This document shows, one piece after another, positions 8,566 through 17,142 of a stretch of DNA of 64,000 bases. The stretch is taken from assembly GCF_052118925.1 (NCBI RefSeq), contig NZ_JBQKGG010000001.1, positions 62,001 through 126,000 on the forward strand. The letters are read 5' to 3'. Numbering within the stretch: the stretch's first letter is position 1; each line of letters begins with the position of its first letter. The position numbers and the translations under genes are program-made. Source of the DNA: Lientehia sp934351765 (lineage in GTDB: Bacteria > Bacillota > Clostridia > Lachnospirales > Lachnospiraceae). A model generated the notes under the pieces. It searched no databases. It saw nothing but the letters and a program-made list of their open reading frames with translations, and was not told the origin of the DNA.

Positions 8566-9756
8566 ATGTTAAAAGGAAAAACAGTACTTCTTGCAGTGAC
8601 GGGAAGCATTGCAGCCTATAAAATACCGAATCTGGCAAGGCTTTTGAAAAAGCAGCATGCTGCGGTCCATGTTCTGATGACACAGAACGCCACGAATTTT
8701 ATCACAGCAACCACCTTCGAGACGCTGACGGGAACGAAATGCCTGATCGACACCTTCGACCGGAATTTTGAATTTTCCGTGGAGCATGTGGCATTGGCGA
8801 AGCAGGCAGATCTTGTCATGGTGGCACCGGCAAGCGCTAACGTAATCGGAAAACTGGCAGGCGGGATCGCCGATGATATGCTGACAACGACCATCATGGC
8901 CTGCCCCTGCAAAAAGATGATCGCACCGGCCATGAACACCAATATGTATAACAATCCGATCGTTCAGGATAATATGAAAAAGCTGGCGGGCTACGGTTAT
9001 GAATTTGTAGACCCGGTTGTCGGTATGCTGGCCAACGGCGATACGGGAAACGGAAAGATGGCCGATGAAGAAACGCTGCTTTCTTATATCATGAAGGAGC
9101 TGGCCTGTGAAAAGGATCTGGCTGGAAAGCGGGTTCTGGTAACGGCAGGACCCACCTGTGAGGCCATTGATCCGGTGCGGTATATCACTAATCATTCCAC
9201 AGGAAAGATGGGCTATGCCCTGGCGAAGCAGGCCATGTACCGGGGCGCCGATGTGACGCTGGTAACCGGACCGACGGCGTTAAAGAAGCCCGGCTTTATG
9301 AAGGTGGTGGAAATCACCTCAGCGAAGGATCTGTATGAGGCAGTCACCTCCCGTGCGGAAGAGCAGGATATTATCATCAAGGCAGCCGCAGTGGCGGATT
9401 ACCGGCCGGAGCATGTGAGCAGCGAAAAGGTAAAAAAGAAGGATGGAGCCATGTCCATCGGACTGGAACGGACGGAGGATACCCTGGGATATCTGGGCAG
9501 TCATAAGACGCACCAGTTCCTCTGCGGTTTCTCTATGGAGACGGAGCACATGGTTGAAAATTCCAGAGCAAAGCTGCAGAAGAAAAACCTGGATATGATC
9601 GTGGCCAACAATTTAAAGGTGGCCGGTGCCGGCTTCGGTACCGATACCAACGTGGTGACGATCCTGACATCGGACGGAGATATGACCCTTCCGATGCTGT
9701 CAAAAGAAAAAGTGGCGGATAAGATCCTGGATGAGATCTTAAAACGCCTGTCATAG
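8566..9756 (+). CDS. coaBC: bifunctional phosphopantothenoylcysteine decarboxylase / phosphopantothenate-cysteine ligase
   Basis: CoaBC makes 4'-phosphopantetheine from phosphopantothenate, cysteine and CTP. In the 396-residue protein the flavin-dependent decarboxylase half is N-terminal (GSIAAYK; APASANVIGKLAGGIADD; APAMNTNMYNNP). The ligase half follows (VTAGPTCEAIDPVRYITN, STGKMGYALA and a Lys-rich VKKKDG loop). Length and domain order are those of a complete enzyme. The ATG has TAGGAGAG upstream. The pair with divergent coaX covers three CoA steps in one locus. prfC follows after 22 bases and is probably co-transcribed. Confidence 0.95.
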   Translation: MLKGKTVLLAVTGSIAAYKIPNLARLLKKQHAAVHVLMTQNATNFITATTFETLTGTKCLIDTFDRNFEFSVEHVALAKQADLVMVAPASANVIGKLAGGIADDMLTTTIMACPCKKMIAPAMNTNMYNNPIVQDNMKKLAGYGYEFVDPVVGMLANGDTGNGKMADEETLLSYIMKELACEKDLAGKRVLVTAGPTCEAIDPVRYITNHSTGKMGYALAKQAMYRGADVTLVTGPTALKKPGFMKVVEITSAKDLYEAVTSRAEEQDIIIKAAAVADYRPEHVSSEKVKKKDGAMSIGLERTEDTLGYLGSHKTHQFLCGFSMETEHMVENSRAKLQKKNLDMIVANNLKVAGAGFGTDTNVVTILTSDGDMTLPMLSKEKVADKILDEILKRLS

Positions 9757-9778
9757 AGATACGAGGAGGACGGAAACA

Positions 9779-11386
9779 GTGGCTGACAAACAGCAGGAAT
9801 TATTGAAAAAAGAGATTGAAAAACGAAGGACGTTTGCTATCATATCCCACCCGGATGCCGGTAAAACGACGCTGACAGAGAAATTTCTTCTTTACGGCGG
9901 CGCCATCAATCTGGCGGGCTCCGTAAAGGGCAAGAAAACGGCGAAGCACGCGGTTTCCGACTGGATGGAGATCGAAAAGCAGAGAGGTATTTCCGTTACC
10001 TCCTCCGTACTGCAGTTTAATTACGGCGGATTCTGCATCAACATTCTGGACACCCCCGGTCATCAGGATTTCTCCGAGGATACGTACCGAACCCTCATGG
10101 CAGCGGATTCGGCCGTTATGGTCATCGATGCCAGCAAGGGCGTGGAGGCGCAGACCATCAAGCTGTTCAAGGTCTGTCTGCTCCGTCATATCCCGATTTT
10201 TACGTTCATCAACAAGATGGACCGGGAAGCAAACGATCCCTTTGAACTGATGGACGAGATCGAATCTGTTCTGGGGATTACGACCTGCCCCATCAACTGG
10301 CCCATCGGATCAGGAAAGGAATTCAAGGGCGTTTATGAGCGGGATAAGAAGTGCATTACCACGTTTACGGCTGCCATGAACGGACAGAAAGCGGTAGATA
10401 CCAACGTGTTGGATATCAATGATCCGAAGGTTCATGATCTCATCGGCGAGAGCTTCCACAGCCAGCTTATGGATGATATTGAATTATTGGACGGCGCCGG
10501 TCAGGAGCTCGATATGGAACTGGTCTGGGAAGGAAAGCTCTCTCCGGTATTCTTCGGTTCCGCACTCACCAACTTCGGTGTGGAGACCTTTTTGAAGCAT
10601 TTCCTGAAAATGACAACACCGCCGCTTCCCCGAAAGGCCGATATCGGCATCATTGATCCCTTCTCTGAAGAGTTCTCGGCCTTTGTGTTCAAGATCCAGG
10701 CAAACATGAACAAGGCCCATCGCGACCGGATCGCGTTTATGCGGATCTGTTCCGGAAAGTTTGAGGCGGGTATGGAGGTCAACCATATCCAGGGTGGCAG
10801 AAAGGTGAAGCTTTCCCAGCCCCAGCAGATGATGGCGGATGAGCGTAAGATCGTGGACGAGGCCTATGCCGGTGACATCATCGGTGTGTTCGATCCGGGC
10901 CTCTTTGCCATCGGCGATACCTTTACTTCTTCCAGTAAAAAATTTGCCTATGAGGGAATCCCGACCTTTGCACCGGAGCATTTTGCGAGACTGCGTCAGA
11001 TTGATACCATGAAACGGAAGCAGTTCTTAAAAGGGGTCAACCAGATCGCCCAGGAGGGTGCCATTCAGATTTTCCAGGAGTTTCATACCGGCATGGAAGA
11101 GATCATCGTGGGCGTGGTCGGTGTCCTTCAGTTTGATGTACTGCTGTTCCGCCTGAATAATGAGTATAACGTGGAAGTCAAGCTGGAGCCGCTGCCCTAT
11201 GAGTATATCCGCTGGGTAGCCAACAAGGACGAGATCAATGTGGAGAAGATCCAGGGTACATCGGATATGAAACGTGTCATGGATCTCAAGGGCAATCCCC
11301 TTCTTCTGTTTGCCAACAGCTGGAGCGTCGGTATGGTCCTCGACCGGAATCCCGGCCTGAAATTAGAGGAATTCAGCCGGAATTAG
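9779..11386 (+). CDS. prfC: peptide chain release factor 3
   Basis: RF3 is a GTPase that recycles RF1/RF2 from the ribosome after termination. The 535 residues match the family length. G-domain motifs are in order: SHPDAGKTT (P-loop), RGISVTSS (switch I), DTPGHQDF (G3) and NKMDR (G4). The C-terminal half has the FQFDV-like LQFDVLLFRL and EPLPYEYIRW typical of RF3. The start is GTG 9779 with GAGGAGG 11 bases upstream. Confidence 0.94.
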   Translation: MADKQQELLKKEIEKRRTFAIISHPDAGKTTLTEKFLLYGGAINLAGSVKGKKTAKHAVSDWMEIEKQRGISVTSSVLQFNYGGFCINILDTPGHQDFSEDTYRTLMAADSAVMVIDASKGVEAQTIKLFKVCLLRHIPIFTFINKMDREANDPFELMDEIESVLGITTCPINWPIGSGKEFKGVYERDKKCITTFTAAMNGQKAVDTNVLDINDPKVHDLIGESFHSQLMDDIELLDGAGQELDMELVWEGKLSPVFFGSALTNFGVETFLKHFLKMTTPPLPRKADIGIIDPFSEEFSAFVFKIQANMNKAHRDRIAFMRICSGKFEAGMEVNHIQGGRKVKLSQPQQMMADERKIVDEAYAGDIIGVFDPGLFAIGDTFTSSSKKFAYEGIPTFAPEHFARLRQIDTMKRKQFLKGVNQIAQEGAIQIFQEFHTGMEEIIVGVVGVLQFDVLLFRLNNEYNVEVKLEPLPYEYIRWVANKDEINVEKIQGTSDMKRVMDLKGNPLLLFANSWSVGMVLDRNPGLKLEEFSRN

Positions 11387-11445
11387 CCGAACGCTTTTGA
11401 GAAAATGTTCATATTCTAAGAAAAAGACGGTTCGGGGGTATTCCC

Positions 11446-11706
11446 TTGCGTATCTGTGATCTGCGGCTGAAGGAGGTCATCAACCTCTGTGACGGAAAGC
11501 GGCTGGGCTACATCACCGACATGGAGTTCGACTGCAAGACCGGCTGTATCATGAAATTTATTATTCCCGGGCCGGCCCCGATCTGTGGATTTTTAGGACG
11601 GGATACGGAGTACATTATCCCGTTCTGTGCCGTGGAGCAGATCGGTGAGGATTTTGTCCTGGTGAAGGTCATAACGTCGGACTGTGTCCATAAATGCAAA
11701 CCATAA
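11446..11706 (+). CDS. YlmC/YmxH-family PRC-barrel protein
   Basis: This 86-residue protein opens MRICDLRLKEVINLCDGKRLGYI, a PRC-barrel beginning shared with the YlmC/YmxH sporulation-associated family. It continues with DMEFDCKTGCI and ends in the PFCAVEQIGEDFVLVKV strands. The start appears to be TTG 11446 with a G-rich stretch upstream; no ATG fits the conserved N-terminus. It precedes nrdR, a neighbour order common in Clostridia. Its biochemical role is not known. Confidence 0.75.
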   Translation: MRICDLRLKEVINLCDGKRLGYITDMEFDCKTGCIMKFIIPGPAPICGFLGRDTEYIIPFCAVEQIGEDFVLVKVITSDCVHKCKP

Positions 11707-11720
11707 AGGAGGAACGTGCC

Positions 11721-12188
11721 ATGAAGTGTCCGTTCTGCAGCAGTGAAAACATTAAGGTCATCGATTCCCGGCCGGCGGAGGACAACAATGCCATTCGCCG
11801 GAGACGGCAGTGCGAGGCATGCGGCCGCCGGTTTACCACCTATGAAAAGATTGAGACGATCCCGTTTATGGTGGTGAAGAAGGACAACACCAGAGAGCCC
11901 TTTGACCGTTCCAAGATCGAGGCCGGTGTGCTTCTTGCCTGCCATAAGCGTCCCGTGTCGGCCCAGGATATCAGCCGCCTGGTGGACGAGGTAGAAAATG
12001 AGGTGGTCAATACCGAGGAAAAAGAGGTGGCGACCACGGAGATCGGAAACCTGGTCATGGACAAGCTAAAGGATCTGGATGAGGTGGCCTATGTCCGTTT
12101 TTCCTCTGTTTACCGGGAATTCAAGGATGTGAATACCTTTTTGAAGGAGCTGGAAAAGCTGTACCGGGATCAGAAAAAACGGCAGTAA
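11721..12188 (+). CDS. nrdR: transcriptional repressor of ribonucleotide reductase
   Basis: NrdR senses ATP/dATP and represses ribonucleotide reductase genes through NrdR boxes. The 155-residue protein has the N-terminal zinc ribbon (CPFC and CEAC, MKCPFCSSENIKVIDSRP) and an ATP-cone (FMVVKKDNTREPFDRSKI onward). The ATG at 11721 has AAGGAGG 10 bases upstream; the frame extends to an ATG at 11694 that overlaps the upstream gene and is not preferred. No reductase gene is in the window. Confidence 0.95.
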   Translation: MKCPFCSSENIKVIDSRPAEDNNAIRRRRQCEACGRRFTTYEKIETIPFMVVKKDNTREPFDRSKIEAGVLLACHKRPVSAQDISRLVDEVENEVVNTEEKEVATTEIGNLVMDKLKDLDEVAYVRFSSVYREFKDVNTFLKELEKLYRDQKKRQ

Positions 12189-12212
12189 GAGACGACAGAA
12201 AGAAGGAAAGGC

Positions 12213-12725
12213 ATGATCGTAGAACGGTTTTATCCGGATGAATATGTGGATTCCACCTATGGGATCGATTTTGAAAAGCTGAGGAAAAGGGGAATCAGAG
12301 GACTGCTCTTTGATATTGACAATACACTGGTGCCCCACGGAAAGCCGGCCACGAAGGAGTCGGTGGAGCTGTTTCAGCGACTTCATGAGCTGGGCTTTGA
12401 GACCTGCCTGATCTCCAATAACCAGAAGCCCCGTGTGGAGCCTTTTGCGAAGGCGATGAAGACCCGTTATCTTTATAATGCGCATAAGCCATTGCCGAAG
12501 AATTATCTTCTTGCCATGGAAAAGATGGGAACGGGGCTCACCGACACCGTGTTTATCGGTGATCAGCTGTTCACCGATGTTTGGGGTGCGAAAAAAGCCG
12601 GGATCTACAGCATTCTGGTAAAACCGATCCATCCGAAGGAGGAGATCCAGATTGTTTTAAAACGAAGACTGGAACGGATTGTGCTGTATTTTTATAAAAA
12701 GTCCTTGAAAAAAACGACAATATAG
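12213..12725 (+). CDS. yqeG: YqeG-family HAD phosphatase
   Basis: This 170-residue protein belongs to the HAD superfamily, subfamily IIIA. LLFDIDNTLVPHG carries the nucleophile and acid aspartates, ISNNQKPR is motif II, and FIGDQLFTDVWGAKKAG is motifs III/IV. YqeG homologues are conserved in Firmicutes and described as phosphatidylglycerophosphatase-like or of unknown substrate, so the exact reaction is uncertain. The start ATG 12213 has AAGGAAGG upstream. Its 3' end contains the efp promoter. Confidence 0.85.
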   Translation: MIVERFYPDEYVDSTYGIDFEKLRKRGIRGLLFDIDNTLVPHGKPATKESVELFQRLHELGFETCLISNNQKPRVEPFAKAMKTRYLYNAHKPLPKNYLLAMEKMGTGLTDTVFIGDQLFTDVWGAKKAGIYSILVKPIHPKEEIQIVLKRRLERIVLYFYKKSLKKTTI

Positions 12726-12733
12726 TATAAAAT
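12705..12733 (+). promoter_or_regulatory. efp promoter
   Basis: TTGAAA (12705-12710), a 17-base spacer and TAAAAT (12728-12733) lie over the yqeG stop. The efp leader of about 80 bases contains the palindrome GCCGGCCGGC. Confidence 0.6.
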
Positions 12734-12819
12734 TAAACAGATAATGTCAGTTGGCACTAGGAAAACAGTCCATGCCGGCCGGCGCCTGAGAACTTGAATT
12801 TAAGGAGGAGTATCAAAAG

Positions 12820-13377
12820 ATGGTATCTGCTGGTGATTTCAGAAACGGCATGACCGTGGAAATTGATGGAAACGTATATCAGATTATTGAGTTTCAGCAT
12901 GTTAAGCCCGGAAAGGGTGCTGCGTTCGTAAGAACAAAGTTAAAGAATATCAAGAGCGGCGGCGTAGTAGAAAAGACCTTCCGTCCTACTGAGAAGTTTG
13001 AGAACGCTCATATTGACAGAGCTGATATGCAGTATCTGTACAATGATGGTGACCTGTATTACTTCATGGATGTAAATACTTACGACCAGATCCCGTTAAG
13101 CAGCGATATGGTAGGCGATTCCCTGAAGTTTGTAAAAGAAAATGAAATGGTTAAGATCTGTTCCCATAAGGGCCAGGTATTCTCCATCGAGCCTCCGCTG
13201 TTCGTAGAGCTGGAGATCACCGAGACCGAGCCCGGCTTTAAGGGAGATACCGCAACCGGTGCTACAAAGCCCGCAGTTGTGGAGACCGGTGCAACCGTAT
13301 ATGTTCCCCTGTTCGTAGATCAGGGCGACAAGATCAAGATCGATACCAGAACCGGTGAGTATCTGTCAAGAGTATAA
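12820..13377 (+). CDS. efp: elongation factor P
   Basis: EF-P relieves ribosome stalling at polyproline. The 185-residue protein has the KOW-like N-terminal domain with the loop VKPGKGAA, whose tip lysine K32 is the position modified in some bacteria, followed by two OB folds ending DTRTGEYLSRV. AAGGAGGAG precedes the ATG. No modification enzyme gene (epmA, ymfI) was seen nearby. It is probably monocistronic, with its own promoter and a downstream terminator. Confidence 0.96.
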   Translation: MVSAGDFRNGMTVEIDGNVYQIIEFQHVKPGKGAAFVRTKLKNIKSGGVVEKTFRPTEKFENAHIDRADMQYLYNDGDLYYFMDVNTYDQIPLSSDMVGDSLKFVKENEMVKICSHKGQVFSIEPPLFVELEITETEPGFKGDTATGATKPAVVETGATVYVPLFVDQGDKIKIDTRTGEYLSRV

Positions 13378-13441
13378 AAAACATATTGCGGAGTGTGAAG
13401 TGCGGAACAATCGGATGTTTTGCCAGACACTGAGCAGCTCA

Positions 13442-13475
13442 GGAGGAGTTTCGGAGACGGAGCTCTTCCTTTTTG
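13442..13475 (+). terminator. probable efp terminator
   Basis: GGAGGAG (13442-13448) pairs with CTCTTCC (13463-13469), with one G-U pair, and is followed by TTTTTG. Confidence 0.55.
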
Positions 13476-13559
13476 TTCCTGCCTCTTGCGCAAATGCATG
13501 GTCTGTGGTACGATATAATAATGAGTGAAAATCTGTTATAGTTGCAAGGAGGGATTTCC

Positions 13560-13703
13560 ATGGGAGCATTTTTATCAACGCTTTGCCAGACGGCAGTAAA
13601 ATTTGTGTTTTTGGGAGCCGTGGCCTTTGGCGGGATTATGTGCGGTATCAAGCTGCGGAAGCATAAAGATGCAAAGGCGGGGGAGAACCCTGCAGAAAAA
13701 TAA
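13560..13703 (+). CDS. 47-residue membrane protein upstream of alaS
   Basis: A short open frame begins at ATG 13560 behind a strong RBS (AAGGAGGG, 7 bases) and ends TAA at 13701-13703. It encodes MGAFLSTLCQ..., a single hydrophobic helix (about residues 10-31) and a Lys/His-rich tail ending GENPAEK. A TATAAT box lies at 13514-13519, though without a convincing -35. The reading frame, RBS and spacing to alaS (20 bases) suggest a real gene in the alaS transcript. I do not recognise a family; a membrane role is inferred only from the helix. Confidence 0.6.
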   Translation: MGAFLSTLCQTAVKFVFLGAVAFGGIMCGIKLRKHKDAKAGENPAEK

Positions 13704-13723
13704 AGATATTTGGAGGAGAAATT

Positions 13724-16360
13724 GTGGAAAAGTACGGTGTAAACCAGCTTCGTCGCATGTTCCTGAATTTTTTTGAGAGCAAGGGACATCTTGTGATGAA
13801 AAGCTTTTCGCTGGTGCCTCATAACGATGACAGCCTTCTGCTGATCAATTCGGGTATGGCACCCTTGAAGCCTTATTTTACGGGACAGGAGATTCCGCCG
13901 AGACGACGGGTTACCACTTGTCAGAAATGTATCCGGACCGGCGATATTGAAAATGTTGGAAAGACTGCCCGTCACGGTACCTTTTTTGAAATGCTCGGGA
14001 ACTTTTCCTTTGGCGATTATTTTAAGCATGAAGCCATTGCCTGGTCCTGGGAATTTTTAACCAAGGTAGTCGGACTGCCGGAGGATCGGCTGTATCCGTC
14101 CATCTACCAGGATGATGACGAGGCGTTTGAGATCTGGAATAAAGAGATCGGAATTGCTCCGGAGAGGATCTTCCGCTTCGGTAAGGAAGATAACTTCTGG
14201 GAGCATGGTGCAGGTCCCTGCGGCCCCTGTTCCGAGATCTACTATGATCGCGGTGAAAAATACGGCTGCGGAAAACCCGGCTGTACCGTAGGCTGTGACT
14301 GCGACCGATATATGGAAGTATGGAACAACGTATTCAGCCAGTTTAACAACGACGGTCATAATAACTATACCCCTCTGGTTCAGAAGAACATTGATACCGG
14401 TATGGGACTGGAGCGTCTGGCGGTGATCGTCCAGGATGTGGATTCTATCTTTGCGGTAGATACCATTAAGGCACTTCTTGATGAGGTGGCAAAGCTGGCG
14501 GGAGTTTCGTATCAGCAGGATGAGACAAAGGATGTTTCTCTTCGTCTGATCACCGACCATATCCGTTCCTGTACCTTTATGATCTCCGACGGCATCATGC
14601 CCTCCAATGAGGGAAGAGGCTATGTGCTCCGAAGACTGCTGCGCCGTGCGGCACGCCATGGAAGACTCCTCGGAATCGAAGGAAAGTTTATGGCAAAGCT
14701 GGCAGAGACGGTGATCACGCTTTCCAAGGACGGCTATCCGGAACTGGATGAGAAGAAGGATATGATTTTCAAGGTCCTCAGCGAGGAAGAAGATAAATTC
14801 AATAAGACGATCGATCAGGGCTTAAACATTCTTTCTGATCTGGAAGAAAAGCTCAATGCCGAGGGCAGCAAAATCCTGTCCGGCGAGGATGCGTTCCGTT
14901 TATATGATACCTACGGATTCCCGCTGGATCTGACGAAGGAGATCCTGGAGGAGAAGGGCTTTACCGTTGACGAGGATGGTTTTAAAAAGGCCATGGATGT
15001 TCAGCGTGAAAAGGCAAGAAGCTCCAGAAAGAAGAGCAATTACATGGGCCGCGATGACATCTATCAGTCTCTGGATGCATCCCTGACCACAAAGTTTACC
15101 GGCTATGACTGTCTGGAGGACAGCGGAAGGGCAACAGCCCTTACCACTGCCGACGAGATTGTGGAAGCGCTGACCGATGGCCTGGAGGGCACCATCATTA
15201 CGGATGTGACGCCGTTCTATGCAACCATGGGCGGACAGAAGGCTGATACCGGCGCGATCATCGGACCTCATGGTGAATTTGCCGTAGAGGATGTTATTCA
15301 TCTCCAGGGAGGAAAGATCGGTCATGTAGGCAGGGTGACGAAAGGCATGTTCCAGGTGGGCGATGCCGTTTCCCTGAAGGTAGATGCGGAGAATCGTGTC
15401 GAGACCTGCAAGAATCACAGTGCAACCCACCTGCTCCAGAAGGCACTGCGTCTGGTACTGGGAAGCCATGTGGAACAGGCTGGTTCGTTTGTATCGGCAG
15501 ACCGTCTGCGTTTTGACTTTACGCATTTCTCCTCCATGACACCGGAGGAAATTCAGAAGGTTGAGGATCTGGTCAATGAGCAGATCGCAGCGGCTGTTCC
15601 GGTAAAGACGGATGTTATGAGCATTGATGAGGCGAAAAAAGCGGGAGCTATGGCGCTGTTCGGTGAAAAGTATGGCGATACGGTCCGTGTGGTTTCCATG
15701 GGAGACTTCTCCAAGGAGCTGTGCGGCGGTACTCATGTCGCAAATACGGCATCTATTTCGTCCTTTAAGATTATCTCCGAGGCAGGAATCGCAGCCGGTG
15801 TACGCCGGATCGAGGCACTGACCGGAAAGGGTGTATTCCGTTATTATAAGAGTCTGGAGGAAGAGCTTCATGCGGCCGCAAGGGCAGCAAAGACCGAAGT
15901 TTCCGGTCTGGTTGGAAAGATCGAAGCGCTCCAGGAGGAAATAAAGGAGCTTCATTCCGAAAATGAGAAGTTGAAGAGCAAGCTTGCCAACGAGGCCATG
16001 GGCGATGTCATGGACCAGGTAAAGACCGTAAACGGCGTAAAGGTTCTGGCGATCCGGGTCAAGGATGTTGATATGAACGGCCTTCGGAACCTTGGTGATC
16101 AGCTGAAGGAAAAACTGGGTGAGGGCGTTGTCGTGATCATTTCCGAGACAGACGGAAAGGTAAGCCTTATGGCAACCGCAACCGATGGGGCACAGAAAAA
16201 GGGTGCCCATGCCGGTAATCTCATCAAGGCAATTGCGGCCTGCGTAGGAGGCGGCGGAGGCGGTCGTCCCGGTATGGCACAGGCGGGTGGAAAGAATCCT
16301 GCCGGAATCGATGAAGCACTGGAAAAAACTTATAAGGTTTTGGAAGAACAGGTAAAATAA
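13724..16360 (+). CDS. alaS: alanine-tRNA ligase
   Basis: AlaRS charges tRNA-Ala. The 878-residue protein is full length: a class II core (RMFLNFFESKGH, TVGDCDR-type region, FFEMLGNFSFGDYF), an editing domain with HSATHLL and CGGTH zinc ligands, and a C-terminal coiled-coil and Gly-rich DHHA1 domain (GGGGGGRPGMAQAGG). The start is GTG 13724 with TGGAGGAG 6 bases upstream. No T-box leader was seen before it. Confidence 0.97.
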   Translation: MEKYGVNQLRRMFLNFFESKGHLVMKSFSLVPHNDDSLLLINSGMAPLKPYFTGQEIPPRRRVTTCQKCIRTGDIENVGKTARHGTFFEMLGNFSFGDYFKHEAIAWSWEFLTKVVGLPEDRLYPSIYQDDDEAFEIWNKEIGIAPERIFRFGKEDNFWEHGAGPCGPCSEIYYDRGEKYGCGKPGCTVGCDCDRYMEVWNNVFSQFNNDGHNNYTPLVQKNIDTGMGLERLAVIVQDVDSIFAVDTIKALLDEVAKLAGVSYQQDETKDVSLRLITDHIRSCTFMISDGIMPSNEGRGYVLRRLLRRAARHGRLLGIEGKFMAKLAETVITLSKDGYPELDEKKDMIFKVLSEEEDKFNKTIDQGLNILSDLEEKLNAEGSKILSGEDAFRLYDTYGFPLDLTKEILEEKGFTVDEDGFKKAMDVQREKARSSRKKSNYMGRDDIYQSLDASLTTKFTGYDCLEDSGRATALTTADEIVEALTDGLEGTIITDVTPFYATMGGQKADTGAIIGPHGEFAVEDVIHLQGGKIGHVGRVTKGMFQVGDAVSLKVDAENRVETCKNHSATHLLQKALRLVLGSHVEQAGSFVSADRLRFDFTHFSSMTPEEIQKVEDLVNEQIAAAVPVKTDVMSIDEAKKAGAMALFGEKYGDTVRVVSMGDFSKELCGGTHVANTASISSFKIISEAGIAAGVRRIEALTGKGVFRYYKSLEEELHAAARAAKTEVSGLVGKIEALQEEIKELHSENEKLKSKLANEAMGDVMDQVKTVNGVKVLAIRVKDVDMNGLRNLGDQLKEKLGEGVVVIISETDGKVSLMATATDGAQKKGAHAGNLIKAIAACVGGGGGGRPGMAQAGGKNPAGIDEALEKTYKVLEEQVK

Positions 16361-16363
16361 TAC

Positions 16364-16391
16364 TTGACGAATCCGGGATTTATGGTATACT
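16364..16391 (+). promoter_or_regulatory. rpsU promoter
   Basis: TTGACG (16364-16369), a 16-base spacer and TATACT (16386-16391) form a strong sigma-A promoter directly after alaS. Confidence 0.7.
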
Positions 16392-16467
16392 GGTTGTAGT
16401 GCGAAAATATACCCAAACAGTTGTATTATGCACAATACACAACTGGAGGGAGGTTAGGTGTGAGTCT

Positions 16468-16644
16468 ATGTCAAATGTTATCGTAAAAGAAAACGAGAGC
16501 TTAGATAGTGCCTTACGCAGATTCAAGAGAAACTGTGCAAAGGCCGGTATTCAGCAGGAGATTCGTAAGAGAGAACATTACGAAAAGCCCAGCGTTCGTC
16601 GCAAGAAGAAGTCTGAAGCCGCTAGAAAGCGTAAATACAATTAA
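16468..16644 (+). CDS. rpsU: 30S ribosomal protein S21
   Basis: S21 is a small-subunit ribosomal protein. The 58-residue sequence MSNVIVKENESLDSALRRF and a Lys/Arg-rich C-terminus (RRKKKSEAARKRKYN) are typical. I took ATG 16468; the RBS (GGAGGGAGG) is slightly distant, about 14 bases. It has its own promoter and terminator. Confidence 0.95.
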   Translation: MSNVIVKENESLDSALRRFKRNCAKAGIQQEIRKREHYEKPSVRRKKKSEAARKRKYN

Positions 16645-16654
16645 TTGTGCAGAG

Positions 16655-16686
16655 AAAGAGTCCTGGAAGCAGGGCTCTTTTTGTTT
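16655..16686 (+). terminator. rpsU terminator
   Basis: AAAGAGTCC (16655-16663) pairs with GGGCTCTTT (16672-16680) and is followed by a T run. The modular repeat begins at its end. Confidence 0.8.
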
Positions 16687-16769
16687 CATAGGAAAGTGCG
16701 TCCTATAAAAACAAAAAACGCTCCGCGGGGAATCGTACTGCGGCGGAGTGGAAGATTGCCGCGTTGCGG
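16683..16769. repeat. modular intergenic hairpin repeat, copy A
   Basis: This copy contains GTTTCATAGGA...TCCTAT (a hairpin), then CTCCGC...GCGGAG (a second hairpin, to 16748), then GGAAGATTGCCGCGTTGCGG (16750-16769). The first two modules recur at 49704-49767. The hairpin module recurs alone at 57376-57404, and the third module at 63731-63750. Confidence 0.65.
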
Positions 16770-16787
16770 TCTACGCTCCGTGTCCAC

Positions 16788-16816
16788 GCATAGTTTTTGA
16801 GTATCTGTCATACACT
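16788..16816 (+). promoter_or_regulatory. sigma-E-like sporulation promoter of yqfCD
   Basis: CATACACT (16809-16816) matches the Bacillus sigma-E -10 consensus CATACAHT exactly. GCATAGTT (16788-16795) matches 7 of 8 positions of the -35, with a 13-base spacer. In B. subtilis yqfCD is a mother-cell sigma-E operon, which supports the call. Confidence 0.65.
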
Positions 16817-16842
16817 GAAAAGACAAAACGAAGGGTGCGCCG

Positions 16843-17142
16843 ATGAACAAAACGCGTGGGAAAGCAGAGGATCAGACGCTCCGGACGCGGGGAGAGCGGC
16901 TGGCGGAAACGCTGTCGCTTCCGCGGGATCTGGTTCTGGGAGCGCCGGTCCTGACGTGTGTGGGAAGCATGTCGGTGACGGTGGAAAATCACCGGGGGAT
17001 CCTGGAATATGGACCGGAACGGATCCGGATTCTTGGGAAAAACAGCCGGATCCGGATCCTGGGAACCGGACTGGTGATCTCTTATTTTAATCGGGATTCC
17101 CTGCGGATCGACGGACGGATCGGGGAGATTCAATATGAATAG
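16843..17142 (+). CDS. yqfC: sporulation protein YqfC
   Basis: This 99-residue protein belongs to the YabP/YqfC family: ETLSLPRDLVLGAPVLT, VTVENHRGILEY and GRIGEIQYE are recognisable. It is made in the mother cell during sporulation; its molecular role is unclear. The ATG at 16843 follows GAAGGG. The gene overlaps yqfD by 8 bases, implying coupled translation. Confidence 0.85.
   Translation: MNKTRGKAEDQTLRTRGERLAETLSLPRDLVLGAPVLTCVGSMSVTVENHRGILEYGPERIRILGKNSRIRILGTGLVISYFNRDSLRIDGRIGEIQYE

Noticed and set aside
12726..12819. Riboswitch in the efp leader
   Set aside because: Only about 80 bases with a short GCCGGCCGGC palindrome; no known aptamer motif and no terminator or anti-terminator pair.
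13378..13723. T-box leader for alaS
   Set aside because: The conserved T-box sequence and specifier stem are not present.
14900..16435. 511-codon open frame antisense to alaS
   Set aside because: Codon shadow of alaS; no RBS or family resemblance.
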